Counted from the first letter of the stretch, positions 23,901 through 35,600 are shown. The stretch: DNA of 64,000 nucleotides from Atopsyche davidsoni (GCA_022113835.1 JAILWY010000009.1:3323501-3387500); one strand, 5' to 3'. The notes: generated by a model from the letters alone, not told the origin. Numbers and translations: made by a program.

Positions 23901-26900
23901 CTTAATTCCACAATAATTAACATGACAGTGATTGAACAAAACACTTTATTAAAACCTACATATAAACGTTCACAAAGTGACAGTGCTCAATCTCAAAAAA
24001 ACATCAAACAATAATGATAATGCATAAGATCTCAAAATGGAACTGATTTGTCAACGGAGAGTTACCGGATGATAATAGTTAATTCAATATAGAGAGTACA
24101 TTATATATGGGCAGTACAACAGATATGAGCGACAGTGTTCCTGCACAGTCATTGTAATTATTTGTTGATCACAAGAAAAATCTCATTGTTTCCTTATCTG
24201 GTTCATAAAACCTTTACCTATTTACAATGCCATGTATCAGAAGCGTGCGGTCCACACAAGCTATAAAGCCACTACTTGGCCTAAAGTATTGAATAAACAA
24301 TTTAAAGATAAATATACCAATGTTTTTATGCAATTTTTTATAGTGAGTATTTCTTAAATTTCAAGGAGTCTTCATTATATTTCAAGGTTTATTTTAAATA
24401 TAAATAGTAATTTAATGGAATTTTAATCCTGTTGCACGACACTGCCACTAATACACAATAAAATTGTGATTGGATTGTATAGTCATAAACCCACATTAAC
24501 TATTTATATAAAACAATTTAAATATTCTCCAGTTGTAATGTAAATTATATAAAATGATTACCGTTGCTCTTCAGGTGTTATAAGTTTGTCATACCCGGTA
24601 GATCGGCTGCTGATTCTCATGCTGAGAGCGCGGCGCATGCTCCTTCTGATACTCGTGGCCGACAGAGGCTTAACATAAACACTGTTTTCATTAGCGGTCT
24701 GGAATCTCAACTGAAAGAATTCCTTAATCCGCCTGATAACGTACGGGCTCTCCTTTTTCGGTCGATTCGGTTTGTCTTTTTTCATATGCGGTATTGTATT
24801 TTCAATCTTATCCCTCAATTTGATATCCTCGTCCAAATCGACAAACACGGGAGAGGTCATTATTTGCAACGAAAACAAAAAATATTTATATTTGCACTAT
24901 CATCTACAGACACCTGGGAACGACAATTCACTGGAGAGCACTGATGTAGTCGCCGGAGCTCGTATGTTAAGTGAACGGTTACTGCAATTGAATAAGTGAT
25001 CTCTATAGTACGGTACCACAAAATGGACGTAATTTCCAAAGCAAACTCAACTAGATAATGGTCACATTTTGAATGACGATTGGTCGGTAACAATTATTGT
25101 GTAGATCTCTGAGTTTAAACAAGTTAGACCTGTCGTGCCAAGCTCCTCAGGCAGAATGACAGCAATTCATCTTATCAGAAGGAATTGTAACATTCTACGG
25201 CCGCTTCAGTGTGTGGGTAGATAAGTCATGTTTTCTTAAGTGAGTTTATTTTAATGTCCAGTTATGGTAAGAAATTCTCAGGAATTAATAGAGACCGTAA
25301 AACTTTTACATCATCAAATTATCTATGCTAGAGATGTGATTCATAAGAGTAATTCTTTTCTAATAAAATAAATAGTTTTTAATGTTTTATAAACAAATAC
25401 AGAGCAAAATTACAACACCAAACAGACAAACAATGATATAGGAAAAACAGAGAGAAAAAAGAGGATGGGGAGTGTACGTGAAAAATAAGTAATATCAAAT
25501 ATATTTCAGATAGTTGCTTAGAGTTTAAAAATAAATGTATTATAGAAAAAAATCAATTTAATTTGGTACTTTTTAAAAACGTAATGTAATTTTAAAAAAA
25601 TTGAAATAAAGTAAGTTTATTTTAGAGATTTCAATTTTTTTTTAAACTTCAAGCTTTAAAATTCTCCAAAAAATATATTGTAACAATACTAAATAAAAAA
25701 TTTAAACACTTCAAAAACTGCACAAAAATAAAAAAAATAAAAATTATTTGCTGTCCAGAAATCTCATTCTCCAGATTTGTATAAAGATGACAAGATGCCA
25801 AAAATATTTTATGGTACAAAACTATCCATACTTTCGTCAAAAATATAGGAGCATTCAAAAATCTGATATCAAAGCAAACATATGCAGTCAAATAAGGCAG
25901 CATACGAGCGCATCATAAACCATATAACGACCGTTTAATCATTGATGAGACTGCCAGACGACAGCGGTCGCTTGCATGCTTTTAATAATTGTAACTGGTT
26001 GACTGAATTAAAGGTGTGGATATAAATTGAGTCAGTTTGGGGTTACCACATGCTGGGCATTAGAAATAAAGCACCCAATATTGTTTAATTACGTTTTCAG
26101 GCTAAAATTCAACAGGCGGATTATGTTTATAATGGGTGAACCGCTAAAATAAACATTGTCGAATTTATAATATTGTCTTCACTCACTTGCAACCTCTGAT
26201 TTAAAATCCACAGCCAGCGTGGATGACCATTTGAACTTCACAAGATTTAATGTGAAAGCTTTTATTATACAATAGATTTTGATGGCTATTTTAGAAAGCT
26301 AAATGCAAATAAATAATTGCACAATGTTAAAAATAGTACAGATTGAGGCATGTGCAATCTGAAGAAAAGACGACATGTGGTAACCCTAGTTATTTATCTT
26401 AATTGATGATTAAGCACTTTCACCTCTTTAATTGTATGACAGGAGCAGTGTCGGTGATTTATGCATTGTAGTAATCCATTATTCGCTTATTAATAATAAT
26501 CATCAAATACATTACAAAAAAAAAACATGGATTGATAATTAATCAAATTTGACCAGCCTTTATTGAAACTCTGATATAGATCATTTACTGTAAATATTTA
26601 CAGTAAATAATCTCCTAATAAAATAATAAATATGCAATTAGTTAATATTTTTAACTGATCAATCAAGTCAAAGATAAAAATTAAAGTTGTCTATGAAAAT
26701 TAAACTAATAATAAAAGATGGATGCGATTCTTTAATTAATGTTTGCTGGTGTTGTACTTCATAGATGTTTTTATGTAGTTGGTAATTAAAAATAAAAATT
26801 ATTGACCTGGAGCCATTATGGCAGGCGGTGGTCCCTGGCCTGGTTGGTTCACTATGGGCGGCTGGTACCCGGGGGGCACATACCCTCCCTGCGGGAATGC

Positions 26901-28885
26901 TGAGGGTGGCGGGTAGCCTCCTGGTTGGTAGCCTCCTTGTGATTGAGGCTGGTACCCTCCTTGTGGTGGAGGCTGGTACCCTCCCTGCGGTGGAGGCTGG
27001 TACCCTCCCTGCGGCTGTGGGTACCCCCCGAAGCCAGGGGACGAAGGCGGAGGTGCTCCCAGGGGGGCATAATTATGCTGGCCAGGTGGCACATAGCCTC
27101 CAGCTGGTGGCCCATAATTGGTGGATGGAGGGAAGTTTGGATATGGAGCTCCGGGTGGCGGAAGTTGCTGGTAGTTTGGATTTTGTGGCGGAGAAGCTGA
27201 AAAGTTTTAAAGCAGAATTAGTATTACAAAAAATTATCTAAAAATATATATTGTTTACCTTTGAAGCAAATGAATAAGGTGACTTAGTTTTGTCGAGTAT
27301 TATTTTCCATTTTATCATACTTTACAGATGACACAAAAATTAGTTAAATATTAAAAAAATAACTGTGCTTATTTGAGATATTAGTGAATTCTTTAAAGGC
27401 TTGATGTTGTTTACTATATTTGTGCATATTAAATGGAAATTAAAAATGATAGTCTAATTAAGTAGTTTCATAGTGGTAGATTCAATAATAGTATTAGTTA
27501 TACTATTGACAATTGTGAGAATGGATTATTTTTTCATTGCAATAAGAATTCACAGCAAGAATTCCAATAATCTAAACATATACTTATAGCATTTGTAGAC
27601 TTTGAATTTATGGTAACGGTTTCGGTAGTTCTTAGATAAGTCGTTATGGTACAATGTGCGTCTGTCCGTGTACATACACTGATTGCGTAGAATTTGTGTT
27701 CTCTGAATGAGATATATTCATAATATCGGAAGTAAAATTTTGATATATTAATGTTTAAATTAGCAAAAATGTAATAAAAAAATATTTACCACAGAGCATG
27801 TTGGCACTGGTTAGTTTGATAAGAGATAAAAATTCTGAGTTAATAATATTATTGTACCATTATCCAAAATGTACATCATCAAATTACATTCAACTGCATA
27901 GCATTGATGATATGTACAGCATTCACTAATGACACATTAGTTGAAGTAATGATATTTCAAATGAAAAGAACATACAAATAATACTCAAATTTATTAATTT
28001 TAAAAGTGATTGGTGATTATTATTTTATGTATCTAATTGCAGTTAACTTTGATAAGTATTTCAGATTCATACAGAAATCTGATAAGTGGAGAGCATTTAA
28101 TTTTAAGTCAACTTTTCGGCAAAGTGGTGTTGTCCGATAGGTCAGTACTTTTGCGAGAAAAATTAATATGCATTCATAGCCATCAGTGCTACTTCATCAA
28201 TAGTAGATAAACAGGCTAAAACTTGTCACGTGGTGTTGGTGTCAAAATCAGCGTGAGCTGCGTTATTGTGCAATATTTAATTGTTTTTATTATTATTACG
28301 TTAAAGATCGAATGAAAGATTAAAATGAGTATATATTACATAGAAAAAATGCTGTTCAAAATTGAATGCTGCGCAGATGAAGCAGACACAAATTGGTGAT
28401 GTTAAATTTGATGACGGTTTATTTTTTTTATGAGTTTCTTTATTATTTCAAAATAATTCAATAAATAGCCTTTATACATAAACTAATATCAAACATACAC
28501 GAGAATATAAAAAGGAAACAAAAACAGCGACAGTTTGCCATCTCTTTTTAAAAATAAGCAAGTAGATATTTTGAAGCAGTTGCAGCAACAACCACCTTAT
28601 TTATGAACATAAGTTTTTTACAAAAAAGACAGTTCACACAATCTCCGTTACCAAAATGCAAATGATAGTCTCATGGTGTACATTTAAAATATGAGATAAG
28701 AATGTATATACAGTAATAAAAAAGTATATTATCAAGAAGATAAGGAGCAATGTTTGAAAAAGCAAAAAATAAAAAAATTTGATATTTAGTCAGATGAAAA
28801 ATGAATTCAGATTTTGAGATTAAATAAGAATATTTAATGAAAAAAATATATATTTACCGCCATATGGAGGATACCCTTGGTCCAT
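14995..28885 (-). CDS. scramb: phospholipid scramblase (PLSCR family)
   Basis: Scramblases are Ca2+-responsive membrane proteins implicated in moving lipids across bilayers. Six coding exons on the minus strand, joined by GT/AG junctions with consistent phase, give 377 residues: 28885-28858, 27196-26807, 18580-18315, 17605-17381, 17032-16871 and 15057-14995. Residues 1-140 are Pro/Gly/Tyr/Gln-rich with PPxY-like and GGYQPPPQ repeats. The core starts [18 protein letters not shown] (142-159), with [19 protein letters not shown], and a cysteine cluster CESCCFPCC (238-246) like the palmitoylated cysteines of PLSCR1. The Ca2+-binding segment is [12 protein letters not shown] (330-341), followed by membrane segment [16 protein letters not shown] (347-362). 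Member identity (scramb1 versus scramb2) is not settled; the family is near certain. Confidence 0.92.
20673..20858. repeat. long foldback palindrome
   Basis: Arms of about 88 bp, roughly 85% complementary, meet with almost no loop near 20765. The left arm begins AGGTTTTAGGAGCCGTAATT and the right arm ends with its complement; both carry ATAGATAATTT, TTTCTTGGGT and GCTGCTTGAA. Open frames across it (20621-20815 minus) are by-products. This could be a foldback/MITE insertion or a hairpin RNA locus. Confidence 0.65.
21563..21640 (-). pseudogene. tRNA-like relic or SINE head
   Basis: On the minus strand a box-A-like TGGTGGTTGGAAAGATCAAGG is followed about 45 nt later by a good box B (GGTTCGAATC) flanked by GGTAA/TTACC. 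Layout and length resemble a class II (Ser/Leu-type) tRNA, but the D and anticodon stems do not close well. A decayed tRNA or a tRNA-derived SINE head fits better than a working tRNA. Confidence 0.35.
22834..22878 (+). ncRNA. hammerhead-ribozyme-like motif
   Basis: The order of parts fits a minimal type I hammerhead: stem I TGCAT (22834-22838) with ATGCA (22874-22878); core CTGATGA (22839-22845); stem II GACC/GGTC (22847-22850, 22860-22863); GAAA (22864-22867); a two-pair stem III (A-U, C-G) with a 2-nt loop; and a GUA cleavage triplet (22871-22873). One extra U (22846) between core and stem II departs from consensus, so activity is uncertain. Such minimal hammerheads are known from Penelope-like retroelements. 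Confidence 0.35.
23475..23667 (-). CDS. possible last exon partner of 24860-24562
   Basis: A minus-strand frame ends in TAA at 23477-23475 and contains a hydrophobic segment ([18 protein letters not shown]) near its end, with a basic, Pro-rich stretch before it ([15 protein letters not shown]). An acceptor GTCTAG at 23668 gives a start in phase 2, matching the donor at 24561. A second acceptor (CACAG, about 10 nt further in) also keeps phase 2. Joined, the two exons would give about 163 residues with one membrane segment. This is a model, not a recognised protein. Confidence 0.35.
24562..24860 (-). CDS. unassigned coding-like first exon in scramblase intron
   Basis: A GC-richer island with ATG at 24860-24858 runs 99 codons to a CAACG|GTAATC donor. 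The product is acidic, then strongly basic ([36 protein letters not shown] near residues 77-92), with no domain I recognise. It ends in phase 2, but scramblase exon 3 needs phase 1. It is therefore not simply an alternative scramblase N-terminus. It could join the island at 23667-23475, which accepts phase 2. Real exon likely; gene identity unknown. Confidence 0.45.
26934..27012 (-). repeat. 24-bp coding repeats in scramblase N-terminus
   Basis: Three to four tandem 24-bp units encode [24 protein letters not shown] (first as GGYPQPQ) and GGYQPQSQ. They lie in exon 2 in the disordered N-terminal tail, where copy number is likely to vary between individuals. The same composition keeps overlapping frames open on both strands; those are shadows. 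Confidence 0.7.
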
Positions 28886-30193
28886 TCTGCAAAATAATAA
28901 ATATAAATTAATGTAAATTATTTTTATAATGTTATACTCAAACTGATACTGAATATTTAAGTAAATGAATTTCAATCTATACAGAAACAACAAGCAAAGC
29001 TGACCATGTGTATTAACTACATTCATCACAGCCACAGCATAAGCATATTTAGGGCTTAAAGTGATGCAGGTATATTGATTTAGGATATTAAAAATATAAT
29101 ATATACTTTAAGGGTATACTATGCAGATCCAAATAGCATAATTTACACAGTTGAGCAACTATTGTTTCTGTATTTATAAATGTATTTTAAAGCAAATAAA
29201 TATTTCACGGAAGTAAATAATTTTAGATACACATTAATTTATTTAAGTTGTTTACAATATTCAAGTTTTATAAATGGTGTGAACAGCAATTTTTTTAGTA
29301 TGTACCAAGGCCACGTCAACAAATTGCTTTTGATTTTAAACCATACAATAAAACTAACCTTGTTCAGTAATTAATGTTATGGTTTTAAAAATTAAATACC
29401 AAATTAATATCAAACTAATGCAAATATTTTATTTTTGTTTATCGCAGAATTGTGAAGCCTTTTTCACAATAATTAAAAGTTCTGTTATGAATGCACGCAA
29501 TTAGTATTGGATGTACTCCATTGGTTAATTATCTCTGCTATTGATGCAGAGACAAGACCAGCTAGGCAGGACATGCGGATAAGTTTGCAAAAGAAATAAA
29601 CTGCAGTAAAAAGAAGATGAAAGCAGCAACAGTATTGGTGCTTCCAATGTCCCCAGTTGTATTAACTGATAGGTGTTCACTGAATTAATGGTTAACCAGT
29701 TAGGCAATTATAACAATTTTGTAGTGTATACTAACACATTATAATGAAATAAAGGAACTTATTGTAATTGCAGTAAGTAGTTAGAATAATGAGAAACTCA
29801 ACAGATGAAACATAAAATAACATTTAAAAATACTTTGACATTTTGCGGCTTTTTAGCAGTTTGTGTTGATTGAGAAGACTGGCATTGGCTGATTGACTGT
29901 GCCTGAAATGCATTTGGTAAATGTTTTATTATATTGAATTATCATTTCTTAATTTCAAACAATGATGAAATAAAATGTAGTATAGATGGAATGACATCAT
30001 TATCAGGATAAATAACGCCATATTTTATTATTGAGATTTAAGGCTATCTGAAGATTATTATTGATGCTGTATGAACTGGTGGCACTGAGTTCAGAGCTAT
30101 TTAAGGAAAAAGTGATAAAAATCAAAATATGAATAATTGTTTATTGAATGCTGATAAAATATAAAAAAACGTAATCAAGTAGTAGTAGCTCAC
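28859..30193. other. scramblase 5' intron and flanking
   Basis: AT-rich intron between the probable non-coding first exon (donor at 30193) and the exon holding the scramblase start, whose acceptor is TTATTTTGCAG directly before AATGGACC (28886). No other gene seen. The few coding bases of the first coding exon lie at the left edge. Confidence 0.5.
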
Positions 30194-30450
30194 CTGAAAA
30201 TGTGCTTAAAATTGATGCTTAACCACACCCAATATCTTCAAAAAGGTGGGCCGGTTTTTTAATATTTTGTGAGTATATTTTTAGCCGACGAGCTGACCAA
30301 CTCCCCGCGCAGACAAAACTGTCAGACGACTTTGCGCTTGAATCCTAGATGGCACAGCGGGCTCATGTCAAATGCTTCGAGTAAACGTCGCGGATGCGTT
30401 CCGTTCGTCGCTTTGACGCTGGCTATAGCAACCATTCAAGCAATGTTATC
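30194..30450 (-). promoter_or_regulatory. scramblase promoter and non-coding first exon
   Basis: A minus-strand TTTTCAG|GTGAGC donor at 30194/30193 fits a leader exon spliced to the acceptor at 28887, one base before the scramblase ATG. Upstream, 30280-30430 is GC-richer (CCGACGAGCTGACC, AAACGTCGCGGATGCG), as expected for an insect CpG-containing promoter. The transcription start cannot be placed exactly. Confidence 0.45.
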
Positions 30451-31099
30451 AAACAGCTATTATATTATTCTCAAATAATTAGACAACAAAAAACAACATT
30501 TAATAATAATCGCTAATTGTTCGTATAATTTTAAATTATAACTGCCATGTAATAATAAAATGATCGCTTTTCAACAAATGAAAAGGCAGGCTCAAAGCGT
30601 TGTACGAAACGTTTTTCATTGTGCTCGTGAATGCAAAAAATGTTACAAAAATATACCCGTTTAAAATTAGCAAATATAAAATTCATTTTAGAAATTCAGT
30701 AATGCTTAAAGATATAATTGAAATTGAATATTTGTTTTTAATAATATTTTGTAATTACAATGCAATTTTATGTATTAATTTTGATGTTTGTATTTTTACT
30801 AAAAAAATGTCATGTTGATAATACGGCTAATAATAATATCGAATAGTTTCATCGAGATAAATATTTTTTTAAGTAAAAAAAATCATTGCTCTATAGTAGT
30901 AAAATATGTAATCTTCGAATACGTAAGAGTCAAAACGAACATTCATTCTTGAAATTATTTATTAATTTGAAAAAAAATAACCGGAAAGTTATAAAACAAT
31001 GAATATATATTCGATATTTTTTATTGACCAAGTATTTCGTAAAAATTGGTATTATATATTGAAAAATAGTCACTCGGTTGGTCTGTTGTTGAAGATTTG

Positions 31100-31320
31100 T
31101 TTTGATTGTTAGTGCAATACGTCGGCACCGCGGCGCTAGCGGCTTCCGATGCTAGTGTTGGTCCTGCTTCTAGGAGCCCCCCCCTCTCTCCCCCTCGGCC
31201 CCCTCCAGCTCCCCCCGCCCCTCCCCGCCGCTCCCCGCCCCTCCCCGCCCCTCCCCGCCCCCGCTCCTCCCCTGACGTCCCCGGCCCTCGGCGCGACTCG
31301 TCAGTCGAGTAAAATGGCGA
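31100..31320 (+). promoter_or_regulatory. GC-rich Rap2l promoter/leader
   Basis: The sequence turns abruptly from AT-rich to a C-rich block (31165-31285) with repeated CTCCCCGCCC units of 10-11 bp. It lies directly upstream of the Rap2l leader and head-to-head with the scramblase promoter about 0.9 kb away. Overlapping long frames here on both strands come from composition. Confidence 0.5.
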
Positions 31321-31452
31321 TACGAGGTAACAAGTAGTGCTGCAATGGCAGAAGTCACTCTGTTTGGGCTTTGTTTTTTGGCCAACGTGTTACTCGCGAG
31401 TGCCCTGGACGCTTCAAATGTTTTCATTAAACTGCTTCACTCGAATTGGTGA
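31313..31452 (+). promoter_or_regulatory. two upstream ORFs in the Rap2l leader
   Basis: A 7-codon uORF (ATG 31313) ends at TAG 31336. A second uORF (ATG 31345, TGA 31450-31452) encodes 35 residues with a signal-peptide-like core (LFGLCFLANVLLASALDA). It ends 39 nt before the Rap2l ATG, a short distance for re-initiation. Both should lower main-frame translation if the leader is unspliced. Confidence 0.5.
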
Positions 31453-31491
31453 CGTTAAATTCGACCGTCCGGTGTCATAAGAGTTACGAAA

Positions 31492-32037
31492 ATGCGCGAT
31501 TTCAAAGTCGTCGTGCTGGGCTCGGGTGGGGTTGGGAAGAGTGCGCTGACCGTTCAGTTCGTGTCCGGATGCTTCATGGAGAAATACGATCCCACGATCG
31601 AGGACTTTTACCGCAAGGAGATCGAGGTGGACAACTCGCCGTGCGTGCTCGAGATCCTGGACACGGCCGGCACGGAGCAGTTCGCGTCCATGCGAGACCT
31701 GTACATCAAGAACGGGCAGGGCTTCGTGGTGGTGTACTCGCTGACCAACCACCAGACGTTCCAGGACATCAAGCCCATGAAGGAGCTGATCACGCGCGTG
31801 AAGGGCAAGGAGCGCGTGCCGATCCTGCTCGTGGGCAACAAGGCGGACCTGGAGCACCAGCGGGAGGTGCCGGCGCCGGAGGGCGGCGCGCTGGCGCAGA
31901 TGTGGGGCTGCCCCTTCGTGGAGGCCTCCGCCAAGAGCCGCACCAACGTCAACGAGATGTTCGCCGAGATAGTGCGCGAGATGAACTTTAGTCCCGAAAA
32001 GGAGAAGAAGAGCTACTGCTGCTGTACGGTGCTGTAG
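31492..32037 (+). CDS. Rap2l: Rap2-like Ras family small GTPase
   Basis: Rap2 is a membrane-bound GTP/GDP switch of the Ras family that signals to effectors such as MAP4K-type kinases and helps control adhesion and the cytoskeleton. The single uninterrupted 181-codon frame has all G boxes: GSGGVGKS (10-17), effector YDPTIEDFY (32-40) with Phe39 typical of Rap2 (Ser in Rap1), DTAGTEQF (57-64) with the Rap-type Thr61, NKAD (116-119) and SAK (146-148). It ends CCCTVL: Cys178 is a CAAX cysteine (final Leu predicts geranylgeranylation), and Cys176/177 are likely palmitoylated. Codons are strongly GC-ending, unlike the flanks. It is intronless within the coding region. Confidence 0.95.
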   Translation: MRDFKVVVLGSGGVGKSALTVQFVSGCFMEKYDPTIEDFYRKEIEVDNSPCVLEILDTAGTEQFASMRDLYIKNGQGFVVVYSLTNHQTFQDIKPMKELITRVKGKERVPILLVGNKADLEHQREVPAPEGGALAQMWGCPFVEASAKSRTNVNEMFAEIVREMNFSPEKEKKSYCCCTVL

Positions 32038-32207
32038 GTGCTCGGGGACTCCGCGCGGCTCCTCCGTCTCCGACGCGTACCATTGTCCAATCGCGGTGCT
32101 TTATCAGATATTTTCATACGTTTAGTGGTAATTTTAATCTTTCTACGACGCTTTCCCCTCCAGCTGCCCCGCGCCGCGCCGGACTGGCTTTGCTCGCCCC
32201 GCGCCCC

Positions 32208-32250
32208 GCGACACCCGCGACACCCGCGACACCCGCGACACCCGCGACCC
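32208..32250 (+). repeat. 9-bp tandem repeat in Rap2l 3' UTR
   Basis: Four copies of GCGACACCC plus a partial unit, about 170 nt after the Rap2l stop. The repeat keeps antisense frames open (Gly/Cys/Arg repeats). Likely length-variable. Confidence 0.75.
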
Positions 32251-32615
32251 AACGATTTGACGAAATCGAGTATGTTTTGAATGTATAGTAATTATTTTTT
32301 AAGAAATGTATATAATATGATGTAATCTTGTCGATGATAGTGTTCTAAATGGTCTGTACGTGTTTCTATTCGGTCTCCGTGGCCGCCGCTCGGCCGGCGG
32401 TCGTGTGAATAATGCAAAATCCTCAAGAGTGAATGTGATCATCAATATTTTACATAAAGTTATCAATGTTCGAATGAGTTCGACATGCGCTGAAGACTCG
32501 AAACGTTTTTATATGCAATAGTTATAAACGAACGGAACAAACGAAGCCATGTCGCAGATTGTATGTCGGCGTGATTGTGTTAAAAAGTCTACCAGGATTT
32601 GTGATATATACGTAT

Positions 32616-32634
32616 AATAAATATCTTTAATAAA
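32616..32634 (+). terminator. Rap2l poly(A) signals
   Basis: AATAAA at 32616-32621 and 32629-32634, about 580-600 nt after the Rap2l stop, in sequence turning from GC-rich 3' UTR to AT-rich flank. They fit a 3' UTR of about 600 nt. Confidence 0.65.
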
Positions 32635-32650
32635 AGTTTTAAGTGGGAGA

Positions 32651-35600
32651 ATAATAAGAAGTGAAGTTTTATTCCATGAAATCCAGGTAATCTACTTCCA
32701 TTATACTACATAACTACACGCACAAGCGCGACGAGAATGACACCACTAACAAAACACGGCGGACCTGTCAGACTCCGCCGACCAGAGGGGACCTCCTCCC
32801 GACTTATCGCATTCTTTCAATCGACACTTCTTCCAAACCGCCCAGACACGCTCACCTATTGTTTATTCCGACCATTTTACTGAGAACTTACTTACTTCAT
32901 TGTGCATTTATTTCTGTGAAATCGGGTGGAGTGCAATCGTTAATTTTGGTTCGTCATCTGCTGCGGAATATTATGGCAAACCCTAACGTCAGAATGATAG
33001 GTTATGTTTTTTTTTTGCTGATCAATTTCCTGGTTTTGCCTGGCCACAAGGACGGCGCCGATGCTATTCTGTGTCAGACTGCTCCGAGTGAGTGTCGGCA
33101 GCCCTCGCCCGGCGCCGGTCGGATGAGCCGGTTCCGCGGCCGGGACACCGGTTCGAGTCCCGGCGGGGCCGAGAGAATATCAATTCGCTTTTCTTCTCGG
33201 CTCGGCGCGGTGCTCGCTTCGTGTCGGGCTCGTCGCCTGCCGGGACTCTCCTCGGAGATTCGTACAGCGGATGTGTTGGAGCCCTCTGTGACCGACTTGC
33301 AGCCAACCGAATAGCGTCTAGGCAAAATCGTAAAAAAAATACCTCCAACAGAGTTGGCTGATTGCGTTGTCGCGATGCGTGATGCATTTTTGCAAGTCAA
33401 TCGGGTTGATAGTTTCCTCATTGATAGTTTCCCCTGAGTGTATTTTTGCTGTACCTGCCGCGGTGTACCTGTCCGCACCTGTCTGTGCCGTCTTTGGCCA
33501 TTGCGATGTATGACTCGCCGCACGGAACGTACCTGCCCAGCCTATTATATATTATACTGCAAGGGGAATGCTCTTTACAGTTTTTTTTTTATTGTTTTGC
33601 ATAAACCGAATGCGATGCAAGTAAATTGGTGGTGCAATACCTGTTTGTTCCGATGTAAACAATTTTGCCCCAGCCGTTTGACGGCAGTCCCCCTGTCGAG
33701 TCGAGAACGGCATGAGGTTGCACATTTCAGTGCTCGCAAAGCTCTAGTGGCTACCCAGATGGATAATTATCATCTCTCACTTTCGTTTTGAATTAGCGCC
33801 AGGGAAATTTCCAATACAATTTCTATAATTGCCGCTATCCAATTTCGATAATAATTGCGGCTCACAATGTTGCCCGGCCGACTGACTATTCAATTTTTGT
33901 TGCACTGATAATCCAATTTTGATCACTCGACTTTTCGAGATAATGACAGTGTCCGCCCGCTTGTGAAATGTTTTAATATTCCCCCGCGAAACTCGCTAAA
34001 ACATCCAATAAGCTGATAATTTAATTAAAAGTATTTTACACGCTATACAGACGACGTAGCCTGTCGTCGAGCTTATCTTGTACTCCAAATTCGCAACCTA
34101 TTTATTTTCTTGCGCCTTGACATTGCCGCTACACAAAAAGCTTCCCATTACTGGCATATTGCCGAAAGCTAGAACGCCAGTCGGAACAATTTATCGCGAT
34201 AAAGTTCAGCAAGGAAAACATTGTATTGCATGAAGAATGTGGGGTCTGTATAGGATGCCCCTTTGTGTTCGCGGTGCATTCACTAAATCGACTGATTTTT
34301 TAGCGTGCCCAAAAAAAAACGGACCTGGCGAGATGATGTCTTCTCGGGACCGGACCCGGAGACCCTGAAATCACAGTTCCTTCTGAATTGGCCGCTATTG
34401 CGGTCTGCAGAGGTCAGGTGCACGCAGTACTCGCTATGTAGGCCACGCTTCGACCTTGGATTTGCCTATTGCCTAGATTCTAACGGAATCGGCCTAAAAG
34501 TCGATCCACTCGTTTTCGTAACATTTTCATGGGGAATTCCGGTGACCGAATCTCCGCAATGCTGCCGTAGGGCGCGACTTATAACTTGATATTTTTGAGT
34601 CAACGATTTCACTGTGGACTGCCGCGTGACGCCATCATTGCATTTTAAAAGTAGTTAATTAGAAATTTGAACCAGCCTCGAGGCAAATTTAGCACATCGC
34701 TTCCGATAACGCCTGTCAACCGACTGAGAATATTGCGAGTAATTTATTTTCGTTTGTTGTCGCTTATGTGAGTGTCCTCAGCTAATAAGATGTTTGCATA
34801 AAAAATATGCAAATGGAGGCCGAGATAGCCGACCGGAGAAATTAGCATCTGCGCCGGGACTGACGCAGCCGCCAGCGAAAAAAAAGATAAAGCCAACTCG
34901 ATGTCTCAGTTGTCGGCTCTGATAAAGACTGGCGTTTCGTGCTAATTACGCAAGCGTTTTTCTTCTCATATCAATTAGATTTATTACATTATTTTTCATC
35001 TCAAAATTCATGTACCCATTAAGAAATTTAGTCCACGATAGTTGCAAGTCTGTTGTTGTCAAATATCACTTGCACCGAAACCTGAGAACTCGATCGTAAA
35101 AATAGGAAATTACTTGTGTGTGTCGTAGAATATTAGTAGATTTTTCTCAAATCAAATAATGTAATAAAATTGAGAGAAAAAAGCATTGCTGTTGTTAATC
35201 GAAATTCTTGACGTATTTGTGATTTATGGTTACCTAATTCACATTTGTAGAATCTGCGCAAGTAAACATTTTAAAGCATGAAAAAAAAATTATTGTTAAA
35301 GAAATTACAAAAAAAAAACCATTTCAATGAAGTTAATGTACATTTTTTATGGGTTCTTAACATATTATACACTTGCGTTCTTAATCGGCAAATCCGAGAG
35401 TATTAGTTATCGCCATCGTAATTTAACTTCATAATTATTTTTTTTCTTCATATGCTTAAATGGCGTCCATGCATACAAATGACATCTCACACGAAATGGA
35501 TAAAATATTGGTCAACTGTTTTATTAATGATTATAATTATACTATGTGGAGTTATGTGCGATTACTTACCACAAGGTCAAATCTCCGAGTGGAATAAACA

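Larger units (their letters stand above)
18581..26806. other. large scramblase intron 2 (8.2 kb)
   Basis: This intron separates the Pro-rich N-terminal exon from the conserved core exons. It holds a tRNA-like relic (21563-21640), a foldback palindrome (20673-20858), a hammerhead-like motif (22834-22878) and two exon-like islands (24860-24562 and 23667-23475, minus). The remainder is AT-rich sequence with no supported gene. Confidence 0.6.

Noticed and set aside
24564..24944. 126-codon plus-strand frame opposite the nested exon
   Set aside because: The minus strand has the better splice donor and start; the plus frame has no partner signals.
26828..27241. 137-codon plus-strand frame opposite the scramblase exon
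   Set aside because: Shadow of the [14 protein letters not shown] repeats; low-complexity Gly/Thr/Leu/Val repeats and no start context.
31414..31991. Long frames overlapping Rap2l in other frames and strands
   Set aside because: They arise from the high G/C third positions of Rap2l and lack any motif.
32478..32510. Hammerhead-like CTGAAGACTCGAAAC in Rap2l 3' UTR
   Set aside because: There is no room for stem II between CTGAAGA and GAAAC, so the fold cannot form.
33115..33175. tRNA gene suggested by GGTTCGAGTCCCGG
   Set aside because: The T-stem has mismatches at two of five pairs, and no D-arm, anticodon arm or acceptor pairing could be drawn; at most a SINE-type box B.
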